From: Treponema sp. | GTDB lineage: Bacteria; Spirochaetota; Spirochaetia; Treponematales; Treponemataceae | NCBI GenBank assembly: GCA_024682655.1 | Contig: JAIKYZ010000085.1 | Span: 1-64,000, forward strand | Direction: 5' to 3' | DNA length: 64,000 nt | In this document: one piece after another, positions 48,665 through 55,683 of the stretch | How the letters are laid out: each line of letters opens with the position of its first letter | How positions within the stretch are numbered: position 1 is the first letter of the stretch | Made by a program: the position numbers and the translations under genes | Notes under the pieces: model-generated | Told to the model about the DNA's origin: nothing | The model's database searches: none | Seen by the model: only the letters and a program-made list of their open reading frames with translations

Positions 48665-49654
48665 ATGAAACTGATTTGTGGGCCAATGGCAACTATTTCA
48701 ACTCCAGCCTTCAGATTTCTTGTAGAAGAATTTGGTGGCTGCGATGAATATTATACAGAAATGATTAATGCCGGAACACTTTTAACCAATGGGCCTTTTG
48801 AAAAATTTTATATTGATCCTTCTCCTGTGCCCCAAAAACTTGTCTGGCAATTGACCGGACGTAACTGTCAGCACATGGTAGATGCCTGCAAAGAATTACT
48901 TAAACTTCCTGGAATTGGAATAGATTTGAATATGGGCTGTTCTGCCCCGGATATTTACCGTTACGGAGCGGGAATTGCCTGGATGTTAAAACCTCTTGAA
49001 GAAACAATGGAAATGGTAGGCGAGGTTGGAAAACTTATTTCTTCCTATAATAAAGAAAATCCACAGTCCAAAAAAAGATTCAGCGTAAAATTTCGTTTAG
49101 GCGATGAAGATTTTACAGAAGAATCTTTATTTACTTTTACAAATGCCCTTATTGATAATGGAGTAGAACATCTGACTTTACATCCAAGAACAAAAAAGGA
49201 AAAACTTATTAGACCTGCCCGTTATCAATATTGCGAAAAACTTGCCCTTCTGGCTCATAAAAGAAATGTCACTCTTTATCTTAATGGTAATGTAAAAGAT
49301 TATGATTCTTATCAAAATGCCCTTGCAAAAGCCCCTTCGGTTGATGGAGTAATGATTTCCCGGGCCTGTGTTCAAAAACCCTGGATTTTTAAAAGCCTTA
49401 AAAGTCAGGAATCTATTCAGGTTGATATGGAAAAACTCGCCTTTGATTACATTGACTTAATAGAAAAATATCAGCCCAAAGAATTCTGGAAAACCCGTTT
49501 GCAAAGATTTTTTACCTATTACAGTCAGAATTTTTTATTTTCTCATTATGCTCAAACAGAATTTCTTAATGCAAAAGATAATGAAGATTTGAAAATCAGA
49601 ATTAAAAACTTTTTCGAAAAATGTCCTCAGGAAAAAATATTATTAACCCATTAG
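48665..49654 (+). CDS. dus: tRNA-dihydrouridine synthase
   Basis: 329 residues of the Dus family: an FMN-dependent TIM barrel that reduces uridines in tRNA. It has PMATISTPAFR at the N-terminus, the catalytic Cys in DLNMGCSAPD followed by RYGAGIA, VKFRLG, HPRTKKEK, and NGNVKDYDS. The usual GCP is GCS here, with a Pro two residues on. Which Dus subfamily it belongs to is not clear. Confidence 0.88.
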   Translation: MKLICGPMATISTPAFRFLVEEFGGCDEYYTEMINAGTLLTNGPFEKFYIDPSPVPQKLVWQLTGRNCQHMVDACKELLKLPGIGIDLNMGCSAPDIYRYGAGIAWMLKPLEETMEMVGEVGKLISSYNKENPQSKKRFSVKFRLGDEDFTEESLFTFTNALIDNGVEHLTLHPRTKKEKLIRPARYQYCEKLALLAHKRNVTLYLNGNVKDYDSYQNALAKAPSVDGVMISRACVQKPWIFKSLKSQESIQVDMEKLAFDYIDLIEKYQPKEFWKTRLQRFFTYYSQNFLFSHYAQTEFLNAKDNEDLKIRIKNFFEKCPQEKILLTH

Positions 49655-49689
49655 GTAATTTGTGTTATTGTAATAAAAATTTTATGTGC

Positions 49690-49695
49690 TAAAAT
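49690..49695 (+). promoter_or_regulatory. Extended -10 (TGCTAAAAT) placed for a leaderless PilZ-gene start
   Basis: The box ends 6 nt before ATG 49702; TTGTAA at 49668-49673 is 16 nt upstream and can serve as -35. Confidence 0.55.
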
Positions 49696-49701
49696 ATTTC
49701 T

Positions 49702-50847
49702 ATGACTTACCGAGAAAATCCTTTGTTGGGACGAAAGGTATTTTTCCTGAATCCTCCCTTATCGATTGAAAACTATGTTATTGAATGCCTGAAAGGTGAT
49801 GATTATGAAGTTTATGTAATTCCAGATTACACTAGTGCAAAGCCTATTTTAAGGCTTTTTGAAAATGCAATTTGTTTTATTTTTATAGATGATGGCCTTA
49901 CTCTTGACGGCTGGTATAATTTTATTAAATCTTTTGAAGATGATGTTAGTCTTAAATCGGTATTTTTAGGAGCAATTTCCATAAAAACCAAGCCAAAAGA
50001 TCAGGAAAGATTCCTTATGGATTTAAAACTTCCCGGTGGTTTTGTCATGATGGATAAAAAACAGGAAGATCTTTACCATCAGTTAGATAAAATTCTTGAT
50101 ATTAACGGAGCCCGAGGGGTTAGAAAGTGTATTCGTCTGGTTGTAGACGAAGGTGTTAAAGACGTAAACGGATATTTTTCTTACAACGGGCTTTTGTATT
50201 CATTTAAATTAGTGGATATTTCAGTTTTAGGTTTTGCGGCTATTACCCCTGCAAAGATGTCTTCAATTTTTATTCCTGGTACAGTGATTCAAAATGTTTC
50301 TTTTACAATGGGCCGTTATTCATTTGTAACGAATGTGATAGTTCTCAAAAAGGAAATAAAAGATAACAATTGTACAGTCATTATGCTTTTGGACAAAAAA
50401 TTACCTAAATCAATAAAAAAAGATATTCATGATTTTATTTACGAAACTTTAGGAAGACGTCATAAAGATATTTTAAATGCAGTCTTAAAAGATATGACCA
50501 ATTACAATTCCTATAAAAAACTTCAGGATGCAGATTCAGGAGAGTCAGGAGAGTCAGAAGATAGTCCAGAAGAACTTAAGGAAGAAGTTTCGGAAGATCA
50601 GAGTCAGGATAAGGATCTTTCAAAAGAAGAGGCTGGGGAAGATAAAAAAGAAGATTCAGCAGATTCTCAGTCAGAAAATAATCAAAATGATGATTCTTCG
50701 GAAAATCAGGAAAATTCCGAAAATAATCAATCCATTCCAGAAAAATCAGAGTCCCAGTCTGATCAGGAAAAATCAGAGTCTGGAGATGAAAAATCAGAAG
50801 AGAGTAAAACAGAAGATAATTCAAGTGGGGAAGATTCTAAAAACTAA
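49702..50847 (+). CDS. PilZ-domain-like protein with acidic C-terminal tail
   Basis: 381 residues. The N-terminal ~120 residues resemble a receiver-like alpha/beta fold. A PilZ-like domain follows, with RKCIR (RxxxR) and DISVLG (D-x-S-x-x-G), the c-di-GMP-binding pair. The last ~105 residues are almost only Ser, Glu, Asp, Gln, Asn and Lys and are probably disordered. PilZ proteins are c-di-GMP effectors, which fits the three HD-GYP proteins in the window. The motif match is good, but the family call needs a profile search. Confidence 0.65.
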   Translation: MTYRENPLLGRKVFFLNPPLSIENYVIECLKGDDYEVYVIPDYTSAKPILRLFENAICFIFIDDGLTLDGWYNFIKSFEDDVSLKSVFLGAISIKTKPKDQERFLMDLKLPGGFVMMDKKQEDLYHQLDKILDINGARGVRKCIRLVVDEGVKDVNGYFSYNGLLYSFKLVDISVLGFAAITPAKMSSIFIPGTVIQNVSFTMGRYSFVTNVIVLKKEIKDNNCTVIMLLDKKLPKSIKKDIHDFIYETLGRRHKDILNAVLKDMTNYNSYKKLQDADSGESGESEDSPEELKEEVSEDQSQDKDLSKEEAGEDKKEDSADSQSENNQNDDSSENQENSENNQSIPEKSESQSDQEKSESGDEKSEESKTEDNSSGEDSKN

Positions 50848-50901
50848 ATCCATAATTGAAATAGCCCCTGAATTATGATAACTTTGAAGCACTTTAAATT
50901 A

Positions 50902-50926
50902 ACATTGCAATCCAGCGATGTTTTTT
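50902..50926 (+). terminator. Intrinsic terminator before glyS
   Basis: A 7-bp stem with one G-U pair, a 6-nt loop and a T6 tail. It most likely ends the PilZ-gene transcript 55 nt after its stop. Confidence 0.7.
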
Positions 50927-50975
50927 AGAGAATATCTAAAACGGCCCACGCCAGAGTCGAAAAAGGAGTAAAAAA

Positions 50976-52460
50976 ATGGCAAACGAAAAAGACACACACG
51001 CATGTACTTTAGACAAAATTATCAGTCTTTGTAAGAGAAGAGGCTTTGTATATCAGGCTTCAGAAATTTATGGTGGACAGGCAGGTGCCTGGGATTATGG
51101 TCCACTTGGTGTAGAATTTAAGAGAAATATTCAGAATGCCTGGTGGCATTACATGACTCAGCTTCATGATGATGTTGTTGGACTTGATTCTGCAATTTTC
51201 CAGCACCACACAACCTGGAAGGCTTCTGGTCACGTTGATCACTTCTCAGATCCAATGGTTGATTGTCTTGAATGTAACGCTCGCCATAGAGCAGATAAAT
51301 TAATAGAAGATTTTATTGCAGCTCATCCAGATGTTAATCCTGGAAAACCAGTTGATACAATGACTCACGATGAAATGAAAGCTTTTATCGATGCAAATAT
51401 CGACTGTCCTGCTTGTAATAGTAAAAATAAAAAATACACTGCAGTTCGTGAATTCAACCTTATGTTTAAAACTTATCAGGGTCCAATTGCAGATGATTCA
51501 CATCTTATCTATCTTCGCCCAGAAACTTGTCAGGGTATCTTTACAGATTTCAAGAATATCGTTCAGTCAAATCGTATGAAGGTTCCTTTCGGAGTTGCAC
51601 AGGTAGGTAAATCTTTCCGTAATGAAATTATTTTTAAGAACTTTATTTTCCGTACTTGTGAATTTGAACAGATGGAAATGGAATATTTCTGTAAACCAGG
51701 AACAGAAGACGAGACTTTTGATCGCTGGAGAAAAGAACGCTGGTCTTTCTACCTTAAATACGGTATTCCAGAAAAACAGTTAAAATGGCATCACCACGAT
51801 AAATTGGCTCACTACGCTAAAGATGCTTATGATATTACTTACAATTTCCCAATTGGTTTTGAAGAAGTTGAAGGTATTCACTCAAGAACTGATTTTGACC
51901 TCTCACAGCACGAACTTTACTCTAAAAAAGATATGCATTATATCGACCAGGAAGATGGAAACAAAAAATATGTACCTTATGTTGTTGAAACTTCAGCTGG
52001 TTTAAACAGAAACTTCCTTATGTTCCTTTGCGAAGCTTACGAAGAAGAAAATGTTGGAACTGATGGTAAAGAAGATTATCGTACTGTACTTCACTTAGAT
52101 CCACGTCTTGCCCCAGTTACAGTTGCAGTTCTTCCTTTGATGAAAAAAGATGGTCTTGCAGAAAAAGCAAAAGAAATTCAGCATATGTTAAAAGAAGATT
52201 TTGCTACTGATTACGATCTTTCTGGTACTGTAGGAAAACGTTACCGCCGTCAGGATGAAGTTGGAACTCCATATTGTGTAACAATCGACTACGATACTAT
52301 TCACGAAACAAAAGAAGATGGTTCTAAAAACGAATTATTCAACACTGTTACCGTTCGTTTCCGTGATTCAATGAAACAGGAAAGAGTTTCTCTTGATGAC
52401 CTTGTTTTCTATATTCAGAAAGCAATTAAAAATTACAAACCAGTAGAGAGAAATCGCTAG
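50976..52460 (+). CDS. glyS: Glycyl-tRNA synthetase (dimeric type)
   Basis: 494 residues of the alpha2, class II GlyRS. N-terminal KIISLCKRRGFVYQASEIYGG, GAWDYGPLGVEFK, motif 2 FRNEI followed by FRTCEFEQMEMEYF, and the anticodon-domain VAVLPLMKK are present. It charges tRNA-Gly. A strong AAGGAG site lies before the ATG. Its codon use looks like that of a highly expressed gene by eye. Confidence 0.96.
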   Translation: MANEKDTHACTLDKIISLCKRRGFVYQASEIYGGQAGAWDYGPLGVEFKRNIQNAWWHYMTQLHDDVVGLDSAIFQHHTTWKASGHVDHFSDPMVDCLECNARHRADKLIEDFIAAHPDVNPGKPVDTMTHDEMKAFIDANIDCPACNSKNKKYTAVREFNLMFKTYQGPIADDSHLIYLRPETCQGIFTDFKNIVQSNRMKVPFGVAQVGKSFRNEIIFKNFIFRTCEFEQMEMEYFCKPGTEDETFDRWRKERWSFYLKYGIPEKQLKWHHHDKLAHYAKDAYDITYNFPIGFEEVEGIHSRTDFDLSQHELYSKKDMHYIDQEDGNKKYVPYVVETSAGLNRNFLMFLCEAYEEENVGTDGKEDYRTVLHLDPRLAPVTVAVLPLMKKDGLAEKAKEIQHMLKEDFATDYDLSGTVGKRYRRQDEVGTPYCVTIDYDTIHETKEDGSKNELFNTVTVRFRDSMKQERVSLDDLVFYIQKAIKNYKPVERNR

Positions 52461-52472
52461 TTCAATAAAACT

Positions 52473-52499
52473 GTGTAATCTCCAGTTCGGGGATTACAC
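52473..52499 (+). terminator. Strong hairpin after glyS
   Basis: An 11-bp stem (one G-U) with a 5-nt loop sits 12 nt after the glyS stop. It is followed by G-rich sequence and then T5, so it may terminate partially or protect the glyS mRNA end, with read-through into the next gene. Confidence 0.6.
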
Positions 52500-52514
52500 G
52501 GGGGATTTTTAAGA

Positions 52515-53276
52515 ATGGAATACATTCGTTTAGGAAAAACAAATCACTTAGTATCTCGAGTTGCTTTTGGTGCAATGAATCTTGATAAAATTGGAGATGA
52601 TGAAACTGTCGCAACTTTGATAAGAAATGCCTATGAAGCAGGTATTAACTTTTTTGATACTTCAAGAAAAACTCCTGCAAGTGAAAAACTTTTAGGAGAT
52701 TCTTTGTTTGATTACCGCAGGAATGTATTCCTTTCAACTTCTACTTCTTCTAAAACCTCTTCCGATATTGAAGAAGATTTGGAAGAATCTTTAATGGCCC
52801 TTCATACAGACTATCTTGATTTATACCAACTGGAAATAGAAAAATTTCTTCCTGTTCCTCTTGGTGCTGACAAAATCTACCAGACCCTAATGAAATTTAA
52901 AAGCCAGGGAAAAATCAAAAATATTGGAATTGTAACTACAAATTATGATACTGCTAAAAAAGCCGCGGAATTAAATCTTTATGATTGTATTCAGTTTCCC
53001 TTAAATGTACTAAATTACGACAGTATAAAAGATCTTGTTCCCCTTTGTGAAAAACAGGATGTTGGATTTATTGGAATGCAGCCTTTATGTGGTGGAGTAG
53101 TGGAAAATATTCCTCTTGCAATGGGTTTTATTAATCAATTTGAAAATGTTGTTCCACTTTGGGGCATGAAATCAATTGATGAATTAAATCAGATTTTGTA
53201 CTTTAATGACCACAAACCTGAAGTAGATGAAAAATTTCAGGCCGATGTCGAAAATCTAAGAAATTTCTTTAATTAA
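52515..53276 (+). CDS. Aldo-keto reductase homologue lacking most catalytic residues
   Basis: 253 residues of the AKR TIM barrel: LGKTNHLVSRVAFGAMNL, GINFFDTS, LHTDYLDLYQL, GKIKNIGIVTTN. The catalytic Asp (D48) is kept, but the Tyr position is T53, the Lys position is S76 and the His position is E107. The protein is also shorter than the ~300 residues of the family. It is therefore probably a non-reductase pseudoenzyme or has a changed reaction. GGGGGA precedes the start. Confidence 0.8.
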   Translation: MEYIRLGKTNHLVSRVAFGAMNLDKIGDDETVATLIRNAYEAGINFFDTSRKTPASEKLLGDSLFDYRRNVFLSTSTSSKTSSDIEEDLEESLMALHTDYLDLYQLEIEKFLPVPLGADKIYQTLMKFKSQGKIKNIGIVTTNYDTAKKAAELNLYDCIQFPLNVLNYDSIKDLVPLCEKQDVGFIGMQPLCGGVVENIPLAMGFINQFENVVPLWGMKSIDELNQILYFNDHKPEVDEKFQADVENLRNFFN

Positions 53277-53298
53277 TTTTACTTGTAAAAATTATCTT

Positions 53299-54681
53299 TT
53301 AGCCCAGGAATTTATTTATATCAACTTCTTCTGTATCTTCTGAGTTAGTATTTGCCTTTACTGACTTAGTATTAACTTTTTCTTCTTTTGCGGGTAAAGA
53401 ATCAGTTTTTGCTTTTTCACTAACTTTTGAGCTATTATTCTTTGCCATTTCCTTTTCTTTTGCTTCTTTTTCTTCAAAGAGTTTTACAATGTCGTTCTTT
53501 TCGCTCTTTGTCATAATTCTTGAAACAGTAATTGAATCTTCATCGGTAGAAATAATTTTAAGATTTCCATCTTTATCTCTTTCTGTTAATAACTGAACGA
53601 TAGGACACTTTGGATTATCTGGGTTGGTATCAATTACCAGGGCAACCTTACTGTTAGAAAGGAATACAAAAGAACCAATTGGATAAAAACCTACTGTGTA
53701 GAGCAGGGCATTAATAACTGTTACATCATATTTTTTGTCTTTATTCTGTAAAAGTTCAACCAAAGCTTCAAAGGTAGATCTTTCGTCTTTGTAACTTCTT
53801 TGCGAAGAAATAGCTTCATAGGAACAGGCAGTGTAAATAATCTTTGCGTTGGTAGAAATATCTCCTCTAACTAATTTTCTTGGATAACCGGTTCCAATTT
53901 CATTTTCATGGTGATTTAAAACATCAAAACAAACCTGAGTAGGGAATTTTAAATCTTTTAAAATCTGATAACCCAAAAGTGTATGTTTTGTGATTTGTGA
54001 TCTTTCAATATTAGAAAGTTTTCTATCACTCATATATAACTGAGGAGGAATTCTTAACATTCCAATTTCATGTAAAATTGTTGTTACACCTAAGTCTACA
54101 ATTTTGGAAAGAGGCATGTGCATATGCATGGCAATAGCAAGGGCTAAAACTGTAGTTCTCATAGAATGGATTACAAGAAAGTTTTTATGAGTAGCTTCTG
54201 TTGTTGGATTTACTCTGAGAATAAATCTTCTGTGATCTTTAATAAAACCACACAAAGCCCTTACGTTATCGGAGAGTGAGTCCTGGTCAATTTCTTTATG
54301 GGTTGTGTAATAGGTGAAGACTTCTTCAATATAATTCATATATTCGTTGTAAACACCTTCAACCATTTCCATTCTGGCCTGGTCACTGTTACCAAAATTT
54401 GTATTTTTTGAATTTTCTAAGGCTTTTTTTACGTTGTCGCCGATTTTACCTTTTGTTTCTTCTTCGTTTGTATTGGAATCGCTGTTAAAAGTACCAATGT
54501 CACCACCAAGACTAACTGCTCCATCACAAAGAATTTTTTCATACCCCCATAATTTAAGGGCATTTATAAGTTCCTGAGTAACTGGTGCTGAATGTGGTAA
54601 TAAAATGAATGAACTATCAATCAACAAATCTCCAGTAAAGGTTAAATCTGGATGTAATGTGTCTACTTCAATCGTTTCCAT
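53299..54681 (-). CDS. Degenerate HD-GYP domain protein
   Basis: 460 residues. An N-terminal ~150-residue region with an expected helix is followed by HD-GYP (~165-330) and a charged Lys/Glu tail. The HD pair is changed to HE (H204, E205, in ILHEIG), and the later ADxxD metal position is ACSYE (C286). HHENEIGTGYP (GYP 265-267) is kept. It may bind c-di-GMP without hydrolysing it. A GGAG site and a GCCGATAA box lie upstream. Confidence 0.82.
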   Translation of the reverse strand: METIEVDTLHPDLTFTGDLLIDSSFILLPHSAPVTQELINALKLWGYEKILCDGAVSLGGDIGTFNSDSNTNEEETKGKIGDNVKKALENSKNTNFGNSDQARMEMVEGVYNEYMNYIEEVFTYYTTHKEIDQDSLSDNVRALCGFIKDHRRFILRVNPTTEATHKNFLVIHSMRTTVLALAIAMHMHMPLSKIVDLGVTTILHEIGMLRIPPQLYMSDRKLSNIERSQITKHTLLGYQILKDLKFPTQVCFDVLNHHENEIGTGYPRKLVRGDISTNAKIIYTACSYEAISSQRSYKDERSTFEALVELLQNKDKKYDVTVINALLYTVGFYPIGSFVFLSNSKVALVIDTNPDNPKCPIVQLLTERDKDGNLKIISTDEDSITVSRIMTKSEKNDIVKLFEEKEAKEKEMAKNNSSKVSEKAKTDSLPAKEEKVNTKSVKANTNSEDTEEVDINKFLG

Positions 54682-54706
54682 GGTATTGTATTAAACTCCA
54701 TTTTTA

Positions 54707-54732
54707 TTATCGGCAAAGCTAAGGTATTTCTA
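54707..54732 (-). promoter_or_regulatory. Sigma-28-like promoter for the degenerate HD-GYP gene
   Basis: A perfect -10 element GCCGATAA lies on the minus strand (54707-54714), with a weaker -35 (TAGAAATA, 10 nt away). The expected start is about 19 nt before the ATG. Confidence 0.5.
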
Positions 54733-54774
54733 TAGTAAACTCTAATTAAATTTATTTAAAGATTGATTTATATC

Positions 54775-54885
54775 AAAAAAAAAGACTGAAAAACCTCACA
54801 CGCTTTTCAGTCTCTTATAAAAATATATATAATTGATATCAATCAGATGTCTGGATGTCTTCCCACCCGATTATTTAACCAACTA
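54775..54885 (-). ncRNA. Candidate sigma-28-dependent small RNA, about 110 nt
   Basis: The interval starts 7 nt after a near-consensus sigma-28 promoter and ends in a strong intrinsic terminator. The terminator has a 10-bp stem (54783-54792 with 54804-54813) and T8 on the minus strand. Inside lies a repeated GACATC (GACATCCAGACATC). No open frame of useful size was seen. It could be a free small RNA or an attenuator leader of the HD-GYP gene at 54681. This gene-free stretch, 54682-55006, is 325 nt long. Confidence 0.5.
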
Positions 54886-54891
54886 ATTATA

Positions 54892-54918
54892 TTATCGGAT
54901 GCTTGTACTTTGACTTTA
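54892..54918 (-). promoter_or_regulatory. Near-consensus sigma-28 promoter
   Basis: TAAAGTCA, exactly 11 nt, TCCGATAA on the minus strand. The FliA consensus is TAAAGTTT-N11-GCCGATAA, so 13 of 16 positions match. Confidence 0.65.
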
Positions 54919-54994
54919 GGAAATAAATGAAAAAAAGTAAAAAAAATTTTTTGTTTAATTATTTCTTCTTGACTAATAAGTATTTTTTTTAGAT

Positions 54995-55000
54995 TATGTT
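54995..55000 (+). promoter_or_regulatory. -10-like box placed for a leaderless DUF4912-gene start
   Basis: TATGTT ends 6 nt before ATG 55007; TTGACT lies at 54969-54974, 20 nt upstream. An alternative -10, GATTAT at 54992-54997, fits the -35 at 17 nt. Confidence 0.4.
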
Positions 55001-55006
55001 GTAAAT

Positions 55007-55669
55007 ATGAGCGATGAAGTAATTACAAGAAATTATTTAGAAAAGTTATCGTTTTCGGAACTGAGTAGATTAGCTGATAACTATGGAATTGATGTTCCTG
55101 AAAATTTGGACAGACGATTTTTAATTGCAGAATTATTGGAATTAAACGAAGAAAATGAAGAGATTTCAGAGGATATGATTATTTCTTCAAATGACGGAGA
55201 TTCCAATGAAGTTTTTGTTTTTCCAAAAAATTATAACGAAACTCAGATTGATTGTGTTTTAAGAAACCCAGTCTGGCTTTTTATTTTCTGGAATATCAGT
55301 GATAGTGACTCTTCGTTACTTAAAAAGACTAATGATTACAATTTAATGCTTAGAATCTGCTCATTTGAAGATGAAGAAGCAAGCATTCCTGATGAAGCTT
55401 TTGAAATTAATGCAGTAGAAAAGGCTCAGGAACAATATTTTCTCTTACCAGCGGGTAAAAAATTTATCAAAGTAGAATTACTTTATTCTGTTGATGGAAA
55501 AATAAATGTTCTTGCTTTTACTCCTGTAATTAAAATTCCACAGGGCTCTAAGCTTGTAAATGATTTGCAGTCGGGTTTTGATTCTGAATTCCAGCCACTT
55601 GTTCAGCTTTCAGATATTAATAGTGTAATTACAAAACAATATACATATCACAGACATTCGTTTATCTAA
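55007..55669 (+). CDS. DUF4912 protein
   Basis: 220 residues. The N-terminal ~45 residues (LSFSELSRLADNYGIDVP) resemble a SAP/Rho-N-like helical module. The rest matches the DUF4912 pattern, with NPVWLFIFWNISD and LLPAGKKFIKVEL strands. DUF4912 proteins usually sit next to GH57-type proteins, as here, with the next gene starting 14 nt later. The function is unknown. Confidence 0.75.
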   Translation: MSDEVITRNYLEKLSFSELSRLADNYGIDVPENLDRRFLIAELLELNEENEEISEDMIISSNDGDSNEVFVFPKNYNETQIDCVLRNPVWLFIFWNISDSDSSLLKKTNDYNLMLRICSFEDEEASIPDEAFEINAVEKAQEQYFLLPAGKKFIKVELLYSVDGKINVLAFTPVIKIPQGSKLVNDLQSGFDSEFQPLVQLSDINSVITKQYTYHRHSFI

Positions 55670-55683
55670 AATAAGGAATTATC

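Noticed and set aside
50851-50877. Inverted repeat CATAATT...AATTATG after the PilZ gene
   Set aside because: The 7-bp A/T stem with a 13-nt loop and no T tail is likely chance; the terminator at 50902-50926 is better.
53277-53298. Possible terminator between the AKR gene and the convergent HD-GYP gene
   Set aside because: Only a short imperfect AATTTTA/TAAAAATT pairing is visible; too weak to call.
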